In this document: positions 1 through 11,043 of the stretch, piece after piece
Position numbering within the stretch: position 1 is the first letter of the stretch
How the letters are laid out: each line of letters starts with the position of its first letter
Origin: Streptomyces griseus subsp. griseus
GTDB lineage: Bacteria > Actinomycetota > Actinomycetes > Streptomycetales > Streptomycetaceae
Assembly: GCF_000720255.1 (NCBI RefSeq)
Contig: NZ_JOJE01000013.1
Location: 248,001 to 312,000 of the forward strand
Length of the DNA: 64,000 nt
Direction of reading: 5' to 3'
The notes under the pieces: generated by a model
The model's input: only the letters and a program-made list of their open reading frames with translations
What the model was told of the DNA's origin: nothing
Databases searched by the model: none
Program-made: the position numbers and the translations under genes

Positions 1-1188
1 GAGCATCCAGGCGATGGCGGCGCGGGCGTGGGACTCCAGGCGGCGGGCCGGTGCCGTGTCACCGGTGAAGTCGACGTACGCGCCGAGCAGGACGAGGAAG
101 AGCGGAGTGGCGTCCACCGAGCCGTAGTAGCGCCGGAACGGGACCTGGCCGAAGTGCGCGAGCTCGCCGTGCCGTACCTCGTGCACGATCTTGCCGGGCT
201 GGGCGACCGGGTCCGTGTCCGAGCCGGTCGCGGTCGCCTGGGTGGCGGCGAGCGCGGGGAGCGTGGCGGCGGCCAGTTGCGGACGGTAGGGGAGCGCGAA
301 GAGCGAGGTGAGGAGGGCGTCGCGGCCCAGGAGGGTCAGGAACCAGGGGGCTCCGGCGGCCGGGACGCGCAGTCCCTCGCCGTCCGGGCCCGTCGCCGAC
401 ACCTGGAGGGACGCGAGGTCGGCGAGGCCCCGCGCGCAGGCGGCGGCCAGTTCGGGCCAGCCCGTGGGGAAGGGCACACCCTCCACGAACCTGCCCTCGG
501 CGGCGATGAGTTGTTCGTTCAGCGCGGCCGGGGAGCGGGGGACGCGCAAGGCCCGTTTCTCGCCGTGCGGGCGGGCGATGACCCGTAGCGTCAGCTCGGC
601 CGTGCCGTGCGGTTCCAGGTCCAGGGTCCACACCATGCGCCGGGCGCCGGTGCCGGTCTCCTCGACGGCGTCCGGCGGGGGCTCGGCCGACACCGTGGTG
701 CGGGAGCGCCATTCGCCGCGCTGGTAGGTGAACTCAACGCCGTGGTCGAGGACTTGGCGGCGGCGGACGGCGCCGGGCTTGGTGTAGGTGCGGTGGTCGG
801 AGCGGAGTTCGAACTGGTCGGTGAAGTCGGCGTCCGCGGTGACCGCGAGGCGGACCGTCGTCGGCACCGGGCGGTTGCTGGCCACGCGCAGCGACTCGAC
901 GAACGAGCTGTCGCCGACGGCCTGTTCACGGAAGAGTGTGTATGCGGGCGGCTCGTCGCGGCCCCCGCGCGGGACGAGGACACAGCGCGCGCTGTCCCCG
1001 TCCGCGACCGGCGTCAGCGCCTCCGGCACCGCGCCGTCGACCGTCAGCTGCCAGCGGCTGAGGTGCCGCGCGTCCCGTACGAACAGCCCGTCGGGGGAGG
1101 TGGCGCCCCGTACGCCGCTGATGTCCCCGCGGTCGCCCACCGCGGCGAACGTACCGCCGTACGCGAGCAGATGATGCCGCTCCGTCAT
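1..1188 (-). CDS. Glycogen debranching N-terminal domain protein (amylo-alpha-1,6-glucosidase family), 3' end outside window
   Basis: The reading frame is open for 396 codons from the ATG at 1188 to the window edge, so only the N-terminal part is seen. The protein starts MTERHHLLAYGGTFAAVGDR and contains SPDGLFVRDARHLSRW, the pattern of the N-terminal beta-sandwich of archaeal/bacterial glycogen-debranching-like proteins; residues 280-395 enter the catalytic alpha/alpha region (GAPWFLTLLGRDALL). By family it should act on alpha-1,6-glucosidic branches in the cytoplasm, but the substrate is not proven. The ATG overlaps the stop of the upstream glycosidase gene (ATGA), so the two are translationally coupled and probably controlled by the ROK regulator. 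The catalytic domain lies largely outside the window. Confidence 0.85.
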   Translation of the reverse strand, partial: MTERHHLLAYGGTFAAVGDRGDISGVRGATSPDGLFVRDARHLSRWQLTVDGAVPEALTPVADGDSARCVLVPRGGRDEPPAYTLFREQAVGDSSFVESLRVASNRPVPTTVRLAVTADADFTDQFELRSDHRTYTKPGAVRRRQVLDHGVEFTYQRGEWRSRTTVSAEPPPDAVEETGTGARRMVWTLDLEPHGTAELTLRVIARPHGEKRALRVPRSPAALNEQLIAAEGRFVEGVPFPTGWPELAAACARGLADLASLQVSATGPDGEGLRVPAAGAPWFLTLLGRDALLTSLFALPYRPQLAAATLPALAATQATATGSDTDPVAQPGKIVHEVRHGELAHFGQVPFRRYYGSVDATPLFLVLLGAYVDFTGDTAPARRLESHARAAIAWML

Positions 1189-2642
1189 CCCCGGTCCCCT
1201 CCCTGGCTTCCCCTGGCTGAGCTTCCCCTGACTGGGCTTTCGGTGACTGGTGTGCCGCCGTGCGGCAGATCCTCGCCGTGCAGCAGGTCGAGCGTGAGCG
1301 CGGCCGTCCAGCTGAAGTCCGTCGCGCCGCAGGCCTCGCCGGTGTACGGATCGACGTACTCCGCGAAACCGGAGGTGCCGGCGATCTCCAGCACCGCCTC
1401 GCGGAGCGCGTCCGCGCGGGCCAGCCGGCCGTGCAGGCGCAGGCCCCGCTCCAGCAGCCAGCTCGTGTTGAACCAGGCCGGCCCGCGCCAGTACCGGTGC
1501 GGATCGAAGGCCTCGCCGAGGAGGTCGTAGGACGGGACGAGGCGGGTGGTGGTGCCGAGTCCGAAGTGCGGGCCGGACAGTGTGCGGACGAGAGCCGCGA
1601 CGACCTCGCGAGGCAGCCCCGGCAGCAGCAGCGGGACCAGCCCGGAGACGCCCCGCTCGGGGATCAGCTCCCCGCCCGGCACGCCCCCGCGCAGGTCCCG
1701 GCAGAAGAACATCCCCTCCGCCGGATCCCACAGCCGTTCCACCAGCGCCGCCGTCAGGCGTTCCGCGCGGGCGCGGCGGGCGGTGCCGGCCGCCCCCAGC
1801 TCGTGCGCGATGCGGGCGAGGGCGAGTTCGGAGGCGATGAGCAGGGCGTTGAAGGCGGGATCCTCGACGGCGAACTCCCCGCCGCCGTCCGCGTAACCGC
1901 CGTCCCGGTACTCCGTCGCCAGCCGTACGTACCGCCCGTAGTCCAGGTCCGTCGGCCGGTCCTCGGCCGCCCCGTGATCGAGGTCGGCGCGGCGGAAGGA
2001 GCGGGCCGGGGCGGGGGTGACGCGGGCGAGCGGGGCGTCCCAGCAGGGGCTGTTGTCCATGCCCTGCTCCCACGGGTGCACGATCGACGCCAGGCCGCCG
2101 CCGCCCAGGTCCCGCCGGTGCAGCAGATAGCGGTGCCAGGCGGCCAGCCGGGGGTACACGCGGGCGAGGAAGCCGCGCGCCCGCGAAAGCCCCGGGTCGG
2201 CGCGGTGCACCTGCCAGGCGGCGAGCGCGTGCACCGGTGGCTGCACGATGCCCGAGGTCTGTACGGTGCGCGGGGCGCCCGCAGCGCGCCCCGCGGTCGA
2301 GGAGCGCCAGAAGTCGGGGCTCGGGAAGTACGCGTCGAGCGGTACGGAGGGGTTGAACACGATGTGCGGGACGCGCCCGTCACCCCACTGGGCGTCGAGC
2401 AGTGTCTCCAGCTCCGTCTGGGCCCGTAACGGCGAGACGTGCCTGAGTCCGATCGCGATGAACGCCGAGTCCCACGACCACTGGTGCGGGTACAGGCCCC
2501 GCGAGGGCACCGTGGAAGTGCCCGTCCAGTTGTCCTCCAGTACGCGCGCGGCACCGAGGTGCGGCGAACCCGGCCGGATCGCCGGATCGTATGCGGAGGC
2601 GCGCTCCGCTGGAGGGGCGGTGAGTTGGGCGGTGCGATCCAC
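1185..2642 (-). CDS. GH63-like glycoside hydrolase (mannosyl/glucosylglycerate hydrolase-like, MGH1 type)
   Basis: A 485-residue (alpha/alpha)6-barrel glycosidase. Diagnostic stretches are YPHQWSWDSAFIAIG near residue 50, HPWEQGMDNSP near 200, YWRGPAWFNTSWLLERG near 395 and CGATDFSWTAALTLDLL near the end, as in GH63 hydrolases of mannosylglycerate, glucosylglycerate and related compatible solutes. I chose GTG at 2642 because GGGGAG lies 6 nt upstream and family similarity begins there; the frame stays open further upstream but that stretch runs through the divergent regulator. It is coupled by ATGA to the debranching-type gene and divergent from the ROK gene. Substrate (glucosylglycerate, trehalose-like or other alpha-glucoside) cannot be decided from sequence. 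Confidence 0.85.
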   Translation of the reverse strand: MDRTAQLTAPPAERASAYDPAIRPGSPHLGAARVLEDNWTGTSTVPSRGLYPHQWSWDSAFIAIGLRHVSPLRAQTELETLLDAQWGDGRVPHIVFNPSVPLDAYFPSPDFWRSSTAGRAAGAPRTVQTSGIVQPPVHALAAWQVHRADPGLSRARGFLARVYPRLAAWHRYLLHRRDLGGGGLASIVHPWEQGMDNSPCWDAPLARVTPAPARSFRRADLDHGAAEDRPTDLDYGRYVRLATEYRDGGYADGGGEFAVEDPAFNALLIASELALARIAHELGAAGTARRARAERLTAALVERLWDPAEGMFFCRDLRGGVPGGELIPERGVSGLVPLLLPGLPREVVAALVRTLSGPHFGLGTTTRLVPSYDLLGEAFDPHRYWRGPAWFNTSWLLERGLRLHGRLARADALREAVLEIAGTSGFAEYVDPYTGEACGATDFSWTAALTLDLLHGEDLPHGGTPVTESPVRGSSARGSQGGDRG

Positions 2643-2692
2643 TCGGGACTCCCCGAAAGACGTTCGGCCGACCGGTTCGGCAGCGACTACCG

Positions 2693-2732
2693 TTGGGTTA
2701 CGTCTATTTAACACGCAAAACCCAATATGTAA
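2693..2732. promoter_or_regulatory. Inverted repeat in divergent promoter region, candidate ROK operator
   Basis: TTGGGTT (2693-2699) is matched by AACCCAA (2719-2725), and TTAC/GTAA lie just inside and outside it. The element is in the AT-richer 120-bp gap between the glycosidase operon and the ROK gene, where an autoregulatory ROK repressor would bind. This is inference from position and symmetry. Confidence 0.45.
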
Positions 2733-2762
2733 TGCAGGCTTGAGAAACACAAGGGGGTGCGC

Positions 2763-3992
2763 ATGACCGGAAGGCCGGGCAGGACCGGGAGGACCACCAG
2801 GGGCGGGAGCCAGGCGAGCGCCGGCGACCTGCTCGAACTCGTCCGCAGTGGCCGGGCGACGACACGCGGCGCACTCCAACAGGTGACGGGGCTCTCCCGT
2901 GCGACCGTCGGCCACCGCCTGGAGCGGCTCTTCCGCGCGGGCTGGCTGCGCGAGGGCGCGGGCGGCCCGGTCGACTCGCCGCTGGGCGGCCGCCCCTCGA
3001 TCACCCTGGAGTTCGACGACGCCCACGCGGTCGTCCTCGCCGCCGACCTCGACACCCGGCACGCGCGCGCGGCGGTGCTGTCACTGACCGGCGAGATGCT
3101 CGCCGAGCACGGCGGCACGCTGGTCGTCGAGGACGGACCGGACGTGGTCCTGGACGAACTGGGCGGGTGGTTCGCCGAGTTGCTGGAGAAGGCGGGGCAC
3201 CGGGCGGACGAGGTGTGCGGCATCGGGCTGGCGGTGCCGGGCCCGGTCGACAGCGAGACCGGCCGGGTCGTCCAGCCGCCGATCATGCCGGGCTGGGACG
3301 GCTACGACATAAGGGGCCGCCTGGCCAGAGCCTTCACCGAGCGGACGGGGGCCGGCGCAGTGCCGGTCCTGGTCGACAACGACGCGAACCTGATGGCGTA
3401 CGGCGAACAGCGCACCGGTTACCCGGGCTGCTCGGCGTTCGTCCTGGTCAAGGTATCCACCGGCATCGGCGCGGGCGTGGTCGTCGACGGTTCCGTCTAC
3501 CGGGGTGTCGACGGGGGCGCGGGGGACATCGGGCACATCCGGGTGGGCACGGAGGCGCTGTGCCGGTGCGGCTCCTACGGTTGTCTCGCCGCCGTCGCCA
3601 GTGGAGGCGCCGTGGCGCGGCGGCTGGCGGAGAGCGGGGTGCGGGCGGCGTCGGGTTCGGACGTGCGGGACCTGCTGGCGGCCGGGCATCCGGAGGCGGC
3701 CGCGCTGGCCCGGGAGGCCGGGCGCCGGGTCGGGGACGTGCTGGCGACGGTCGTGACGCTGCTGAACCCCGGGGTGCTGATGATCGCGGGGGACCTGGCC
3801 GGGACGGCCTTCCTCACGGGGGTGCGGGAGCTGCTGTACCAGCGGGCGCTGCCGCGCTCGACGGGGCATCTGGAGGTGGTGACCTCGCGGCTGGGGGAGC
3901 GGGCCGGTCTGGTGGGCGCCGGGGCCCTGGTCGTGGAGCACCTGTACGCGCCCGAGCGGGTGGAGGAACGCCTGCTGGCGATGGGTGTGTGA
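2763..3992 (+). CDS. ROK family transcriptional regulator
   Basis: A 409-residue protein with an N-terminal winged helix (residues 20-75, GRATTRGALQQVTGLSRATV) followed by a sugar-kinase-like ROK domain. Seen directly: VDNDANLMAYGE, GGAGDIGH, and the zinc motif CRCGSYGCL near 265. ROK repressors bind sugars or sugar phosphates and control adjacent catabolic genes, so it probably regulates the divergent glycosidase/debranching operon. ATG 2763 is preferred over GTG 2757 because the GTG lies inside the AAGGGGG ribosome site. Confidence 0.92.
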   Translation: MTGRPGRTGRTTRGGSQASAGDLLELVRSGRATTRGALQQVTGLSRATVGHRLERLFRAGWLREGAGGPVDSPLGGRPSITLEFDDAHAVVLAADLDTRHARAAVLSLTGEMLAEHGGTLVVEDGPDVVLDELGGWFAELLEKAGHRADEVCGIGLAVPGPVDSETGRVVQPPIMPGWDGYDIRGRLARAFTERTGAGAVPVLVDNDANLMAYGEQRTGYPGCSAFVLVKVSTGIGAGVVVDGSVYRGVDGGAGDIGHIRVGTEALCRCGSYGCLAAVASGGAVARRLAESGVRAASGSDVRDLLAAGHPEAAALAREAGRRVGDVLATVVTLLNPGVLMIAGDLAGTAFLTGVRELLYQRALPRSTGHLEVVTSRLGERAGLVGAGALVVEHLYAPERVEERLLAMGV

Positions 3993-4123
3993 CGGGCGCG
4001 TTCCGGCCTTCGGGGCGGGTCCGCATGGTGAAATCCGGTCGCCTGTGGCAGCGTGATTCTCACCACCCCTGATAAGGGTTGCGCTCAGATGAGCGGATCT
4101 TGATCAACTGCACTTCTCCAAGG

Positions 4124-4142
4124 GGTGGCACTCAGTGCCACC
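4124..4142. promoter_or_regulatory. Perfect 19-bp palindrome upstream of ppdK
   Basis: GGTGGCACT and AGTGCCACC are exact reverse complements separated by one C. It lies 131 bp after the ROK stop and 258 bp before ppdK with no following T-run, so an operator is at least as likely as a terminator. The binding protein is unknown. Confidence 0.5.
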
Positions 4143-4322
4143 GCTTGATCGTTCATCGATCGAAATCAGACGTGCGGTAAGCCTGCTCATTTGAGCGAAA
4201 ACCTGCACCTGTGCGCACCTTGGCGTTCAAGAAGTGAAAACATCAGCCCGTGAGCGCTTGCCAAGCTTTGAATTTCGATCTCCTGGCGGACGGGTGGTTA
4301 CGGGCGCATGACGCGTGAGTAG

Positions 4323-4353
4323 ACATACCCAGGCGCCTTGGATCTGGGTATGT
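4323..4353 (+). promoter_or_regulatory. 10-bp-arm inverted repeat in the ppdK leader
   Basis: ACATACCCAG (4323-4332) pairs exactly with CTGGGTATGT (4344-4353) across an 11-nt loop, ending 46 nt before the ppdK start. It could be an operator or an RNA hairpin in the 5' leader. No riboswitch class is recognised. Confidence 0.5.
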
Positions 4354-4399
4354 TCCTCGCCGTCAGGGCAGCCACCGCGTCCTCGAGGGAGTCGAGACC

Positions 4400-7120
<2,721 letters not shown>

Positions 7121-7149
7121 CCCCCGGGCGACGCCGATCGCCCCAGACC

Positions 7150-7197
7150 CCGGAGCCGCCGTCGGTCCCCGACCCTCACCGATCGCGGCGGCTCCGG
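7150..7197 (+). terminator. Stem-loop after ppdK
   Basis: A 12-bp perfect stem (CCGGAGCCGCCG at 7150-7161 with CGGCGGCTCCGG at 7186-7197) 30 bp after the ppdK stop. It has no T-run, as is common for Streptomyces terminators. Confidence 0.6.
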
Positions 7198-7207
7198 CAC
7201 GCAAGAG

Positions 7208-7243
7208 AAGGGGCGGCACCCTGTGCGGGGGTACCGCCCCTTT
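7208..7243. terminator. Bidirectional terminator between ppdK and the PPOX gene
   Basis: AAGGGGCGG (7208-7216) pairs with CCGCCCCTT (7234-7242), followed by T on the top strand. It sits between two convergent genes and could serve both. Confidence 0.65.
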
Positions 7244-7256
7244 CGTGTCCGGCGCC

Positions 7257-7682
7257 CTACGCCGAGGCCCAGCCGCTCCACCGCTCCACCCGGACGGCGA
7301 CGACAGGGCCCGCGGGAGGGGAGTCCGCGTACTGGCCGTCCCGGCGGTACTTGGCGCACAGCGCCTCCAGTGCACGGATCCGTTCCGGCCCCTCCTCCAG
7401 CACCTCCGCCCGGCCGTCGCCCCGGGCCCACCACAGCGTCGACCAGTCGTCGTCGTAGTGGTCGACCAGGACCGCGACCGTCGGGTTCTCCCGGATGTTG
7501 CGCAGGCGCCGCAGCTTCCATGTGCTCTTGGGCTTGTGGTCCACCGCGAAGTACAGCACGTCACCCACGACGGCGAAGACCACCGGCACCGCGTGCGGCA
7601 CCCCCTCCCCGTCGGCCGTCGCGAGCCGGGCGACGGCCGCCCCGGCGAAACGTTCCCGGGCTACGGCGGGGGAGAGGTCCAT
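7257..7682 (-). CDS. PPOX-class (F420/flavin) oxidoreductase, split-barrel fold
   Basis: A 141-residue split-barrel protein of the pyridoxamine-phosphate-oxidase-like group. RLATADGEGVPHAVPVVFAV at residues 17-36 and AVDHKPKSTWKLRRL at 47-61 match the actinobacterial subfamily usually described as F420-dependent. Members reduce or oxidise small molecules using F420 or FMN; the substrate is unknown. The start is set at ATG 7682, where similarity begins; ATG 7709, nine codons upstream, is an alternative with an equally weak ribosome site. Convergent with ppdK and divergent from the SDR gene. Confidence 0.8.
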   Translation of the reverse strand: MDLSPAVARERFAGAAVARLATADGEGVPHAVPVVFAVVGDVLYFAVDHKPKSTWKLRRLRNIRENPTVAVLVDHYDDDWSTLWWARGDGRAEVLEEGPERIRALEALCAKYRRDGQYADSPPAGPVVAVRVERWSGWASA

Positions 7683-7898
7683 GCGTTTCACCGTAGCGGG
7701 GACGGTCATACCACCGAGGCCCGGAACGGATCCGTGGGGATGATTTCCCGCCTCGTCGAGGGCGTTCCTGGCGCATGCGCATGACCGTGGTGAGGCGTGG
7801 GACCGTGCCCGTCTCGATGGAGGCGGCGAGGACGGGGGAAACAGGGAAAGAACTACGGGCGCCCTAGGCTGAAGGTCACGAACCGAGGGAGTGCACTC

Positions 7899-8825
7899 AT
7901 GGCCGGCTGGAACACGCACGACATCCCCGACCAGAGCGGGCGTACCGCCGTCGTCACCGGGGCCAACAGCGGCCTCGGGTACATCACCGCGCGGGAGTTG
8001 GCGCGCAAGGGGGCACGCGTGGTGCTCGCCTGCCGCAGTGAGACGCGGGGCCGGGAGGCCGTGGACCGGTTGGGCGTGGAAGTCCCGGGCGCCGAGGTGG
8101 AGTTGGGGCGACTGGACCTCGGGGACCTCTCGTCGGTACGGGAGTTCGCCGCCTCACTGCCCTACGAGCGGATCGACCTGCTCGTCAACAACGCCGGGGT
8201 GATGGCGCTGCCGTACGGGACGACCGCGGACGGGTTCGAGACGCAGTTCGGGACCAACCACCTCGGCCACTTCGCCCTCACCGGGCTACTGCTCCCCACG
8301 CTCCTCGACACGCCCGGCGCGCGGATCGTCACCGTCTCCAGCATGATGCACCTGCTCGGCAACCTCGACCCGCGCGACCTCAACAGCGAACTCCGCTACC
8401 GGCGTTGGATCGCCTATGGCCGGTCCAAGACCGCCAACCTGCTCTTCACGCACGAGCTGGCGCGCAGGCTGGACGCGGCCGGCGCGGACGTGGTCGCGGC
8501 CGCCGCCCACCCCGGGTACGCCGCCACCAACCTGCAGACCGCCGGCGTACGCGCGGAAGGGCGCCGGGCCGCCGAGCGGCTCGTGGAGATCGGCAACCGG
8601 ATCGTCGCCCAGTCCGCGGAGGCGGGCGCGCTGCCCACCCTCTACGCCGCGACCGCGCCCGGCGTACGCCCCGACTCGTTCACCGGACCGTCCGTCGCCA
8701 TGTGGCGCGGGGCACCCGCACCGTCTCCGCGGGCCCGCTGGACGCGCGACGACAAGGCGTCCCGGGGGCTGTGGGCTGCCTCCGAGCGGCTGACCGGGGT
8801 GTCCTACGACGCGCTCAAGGTGTGA
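7899..8825 (+). CDS. SDR family oxidoreductase (retinol-dehydrogenase-like)
   Basis: A 308-residue classical short-chain dehydrogenase. Visible motifs are the NAD(P) loop TGANSGLGY near residue 20, NNAGVMA near 94, and the catalytic YGRSK near 170. The length and the sequence TQFGTNHLGHFALTGLLLP are typical of the WWOX/retinol-dehydrogenase-like branch common in Streptomyces, whose natural substrates are mostly unknown. ATG 7899 has GAGGGAG seven bases upstream. Monocistronic. Confidence 0.9.
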   Translation: MAGWNTHDIPDQSGRTAVVTGANSGLGYITARELARKGARVVLACRSETRGREAVDRLGVEVPGAEVELGRLDLGDLSSVREFAASLPYERIDLLVNNAGVMALPYGTTADGFETQFGTNHLGHFALTGLLLPTLLDTPGARIVTVSSMMHLLGNLDPRDLNSELRYRRWIAYGRSKTANLLFTHELARRLDAAGADVVAAAAHPGYAATNLQTAGVRAEGRRAAERLVEIGNRIVAQSAEAGALPTLYAATAPGVRPDSFTGPSVAMWRGAPAPSPRARWTRDDKASRGLWAASERLTGVSYDALKV

Positions 8826-8930
8826 AACCGCCGCTCGTCCGGACGGTAGGCGTGTGTGCGCGTGCGCGTGACGGTGGGCGCGTACGTGATCCGCTGGGAC
8901 GAGGCAGGTCACGCACGCGCCCGGTGCCGC

Positions 8931-8955
8931 CTCCCCCCGGCCGCTCGGGGGGCCG
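8931..8955. terminator. Stem-loop between convergent SDR and SulP genes
   Basis: CCCCCCG (8933-8939) pairs with CGGGGGG (8946-8952), located between the two converging stop codons. Likely a shared terminator. Confidence 0.5.
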
Positions 8956-8958
8956 CCC

Positions 8959-11043
8959 TCAGCGCGACACGTACTGGTCCGCGTACTCGTCCGGCAGCGG
9001 ACGGGTGTCGAGGTAGAACCACTCGGCCGTGGGGCCAGGCAACTGGCCGGCGCGGGTGCCGGTGCCGGCCGGCTGAGGGGCGGTGCGCTGGGGCAGGGGA
9101 GCGGACTGCTCTCCCGCCTCGGGAGGCGGGCCGTCGGCGGCCGTCGGCTTCGCCGGGCCCGGCATCAGCAACTCCACGCGCACGCCCTTGGCGCGCCGCT
9201 GGGCCGTGAACTCCTCGACCTGGCTGCGGCAGGCGTGGTCCAGATGGGTCACCCCGGTGAGGTCGAGGCGGATGCGCGGCCTGCCGGACTCGGCGGCCGC
9301 CTCCAGGGCTTCGATGACCTGCGGGAGGCGGAGGAACGTCGCGTTGCCCGCCATCACCACCTTCGCCGTGTCGTCCTCGATGTGCTGCCGGATGACCGTC
9401 TGCGACATGCGCAGGGCGGCGAGGACGATGCCCGCGGCGAGGCCGATCAGCACGCCCTCCAGCAGGGCCGTCGCCACGATGACGCCCGTGGTGATCGTCA
9501 TGACCGCGAACTCGCCCCGGTCCTGTCGCCACATCTTCGGGAACTGTTCGGGCGAGAAGAGCTTCCAGCCGCTGTGCACGAGGACGCCCGCGAGGACCGA
9601 GATCGGGATCAGGGCCAGCACCTGCGGCAGCAGCAGCGCGAAGGCGAGCAGCCACAGGCCGTGCAGGGTGCGGGACATCCGGGTCTTGGCGCCGGCCTGG
9701 ACGTTCGCCGAGCTGCGGGCCACGACCGCGGTGATGGGCAGCGCGCCGAGCAGGCCCGCGATGGTGTTCCCGGCGCCCTGGGCGATGAGTTCGGGGTTGT
9801 AGCGGGTGCGCGGGCCGTCGTGCATACGGTCCACCGCGGCCGCGGTGAACAGGGACTCCGCCGAGGCGATCACCGTGAAGGTGAGGATCGCGGTGATGAT
9901 GCCCGGGTCGGCGAGACCCGCGAACTGCTCCGCGCCGGGTACGTCGACGGCGGCCAGCAGGTTGCCGACCTGAAGGGTTTTCACGTCGACGCCGGGAAGC
10001 GCGGCGACCGCGATGCCGATGCCCACGGCGACCAGGGCGGCGGGGACCTTCTTGACCGGGCCCGGCACCTTCTTCCACAGGAAGCTGAGCACGACCGTGA
10101 GGATGCCGAGACCGGCCGCGATCATCGTCTGCGGGTTCGCGAGGGTGTCCGCGAGCAGGCCGGGGACGCCGAGCATGTTCTCGATGGGGGTGCCCGGGGC
10201 CTTGGCGTCGGCCACCGGGTACGCCTGGCTGAACATCAACGGCAGGCCGATGCCCGCGAGCATGCCCTGCACGACGGCCAGGGAGATCGCCTGGAAGAAC
10301 CGGCCGAAGCGGACCAGGCCGAGGACGATCTGCAGGATGCCCGAGAAGAGGACGATCACGCCGAGCATCGCCACGCCGTGCTCCAGCACGGTCTCCGAGA
10401 CGAGCGCCGCGAGGCCTGCGGCCGGGCCGCTGACCTGGAGCGTGCTGCCCCTGGCCGCGCCGACCACCAGGCCGCCGATGACACCGGAGATGATGCCGAG
10501 CTCCGGCGGGACACCGGAGGCGACGGCGACACCGATGCACAGGGGGAGGGCGACGAGGAAGACGACCAGGGACGCGGTGATCTCGGTGGCGAGGTCACCC
10601 TTTTGCGTGCCGGCCGCCTTGGCCGCACCCGGCATCTTGGCCGCACCCGGCACCTTGGCCGCACCCGGCATCTTGGGCGCCCTCGGTAGCTTGGGCATCC
10701 GTGCCGTCTTCTTGGGTGCGGGCGCCTCGGGACGTACGGCGTCGGGATGCGGCCGGCGCGTGTCGTGGGCCCAGTCGCCTTCGGGCGCGGGGGTGGCCCA
10801 GTCGTCCTGGAACGTGGAGGTGGCCCAGTCGCCCTGGGGCGTGGAGGGGGCCCAGTCGCCCTGGGGCGCGGAAGCAGCCCAGTTGTCCTGCAGTGCGGGT
10901 GCGGCCCAGTCGTCCGTAGGGTGCGGGGCCACTGTCGGCTGGGGGCCGGTGTCGTTCACCCACCCCCAGGCCCCCTCGCCACCACCGCCGCCCGCGCCGG
11001 GGCCAGGGCGGCCGCGGGCGTGTTTCCGGTGCGAGCCGCTCAT
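8959..11043 (-). CDS. SulP family anion transporter with C-terminal STAS domain
   Basis: A 694-residue SLC26/SulP permease. Residues 1-145 form a non-membrane extension made of two low-complexity repeat blocks. Residues ~150-540 hold the membrane transporter, starting LATEITASLVVFLVALPLCI, with the SulP stretch GAGNTIAGLLGALPITAVVARSS in the middle. A STAS domain follows at ~555-640 (RIRLDLTGVTHLDHACRSQV). Its start overlaps the carbonic anhydrase stop (ATGA). SulP/carbonic anhydrase pairs are generally read as bicarbonate uptake systems of the BicA type, so bicarbonate is favoured over sulfate. The long N-terminal tail is unusual for the family. Confidence 0.93.
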   Translation of the reverse strand: MSGSHRKHARGRPGPGAGGGGGEGAWGWVNDTGPQPTVAPHPTDDWAAPALQDNWAASAPQGDWAPSTPQGDWATSTFQDDWATPAPEGDWAHDTRRPHPDAVRPEAPAPKKTARMPKLPRAPKMPGAAKVPGAAKMPGAAKAAGTQKGDLATEITASLVVFLVALPLCIGVAVASGVPPELGIISGVIGGLVVGAARGSTLQVSGPAAGLAALVSETVLEHGVAMLGVIVLFSGILQIVLGLVRFGRFFQAISLAVVQGMLAGIGLPLMFSQAYPVADAKAPGTPIENMLGVPGLLADTLANPQTMIAAGLGILTVVLSFLWKKVPGPVKKVPAALVAVGIGIAVAALPGVDVKTLQVGNLLAAVDVPGAEQFAGLADPGIITAILTFTVIASAESLFTAAAVDRMHDGPRTRYNPELIAQGAGNTIAGLLGALPITAVVARSSANVQAGAKTRMSRTLHGLWLLAFALLLPQVLALIPISVLAGVLVHSGWKLFSPEQFPKMWRQDRGEFAVMTITTGVIVATALLEGVLIGLAAGIVLAALRMSQTVIRQHIEDDTAKVVMAGNATFLRLPQVIEALEAAAESGRPRIRLDLTGVTHLDHACRSQVEEFTAQRRAKGVRVELLMPGPAKPTAADGPPPEAGEQSAPLPQRTAPQPAGTGTRAGQLPGPTAEWFYLDTRPLPDEYADQYVSR
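10618..10689 (-). repeat. 18-bp tandem repeat inside the SulP gene
   Basis: Three near-identical 18-bp units (10618-10635, 10636-10653, 10654-10671) and a degenerate fourth encode a six-residue unit of the form (M/V)PGAAK at about residues 121-142. The frame is kept. Basic Lys/Pro-rich spacing suggests an unstructured linker just before the first membrane helix. Confidence 0.8.
10767..10916 (-). repeat. 27-bp tandem repeat inside the SulP gene
   Basis: Copies of a 27-bp unit begin at 10767, 10794, 10821, 10848, 10875 and 10902. They encode a nine-residue unit with invariant Asp/Asn-Trp (for example GDWAPSTPQ, DDWATPAPE) at about residues 43-92. The unit is acidic and aromatic, unlike the basic block that follows. 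Confidence 0.85.

Larger units (their letters stand above)
3993..4399 (+). promoter_or_regulatory. Long leader and promoter region of ppdK
   Basis: About 400 bp without a gene between the ROK stop and ppdK. It is less GC-rich than the flanks and holds a 19-bp perfect palindrome (4124-4142), a smaller GATCG/CGATC repeat just after it, and a second strong inverted repeat at 4323-4353 close to the start codon. GAGGGAG at 4385-4391 is the likely ribosome site for the GTG at 4400. I see no small ORF with convincing coding character. Confidence 0.5.

Noticed and set aside
2708..3286. Minus-strand frames running through the ROK gene, including an upstream extension of the GH63 gene
   Set aside because: Glycosidase similarity and a ribosome site begin at 2642, and the ROK coding frame is conserved on the other strand.
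3993..4399. Riboswitch in the ppdK leader
   Set aside because: No known aptamer core is recognisable; only simple inverted repeats are seen.
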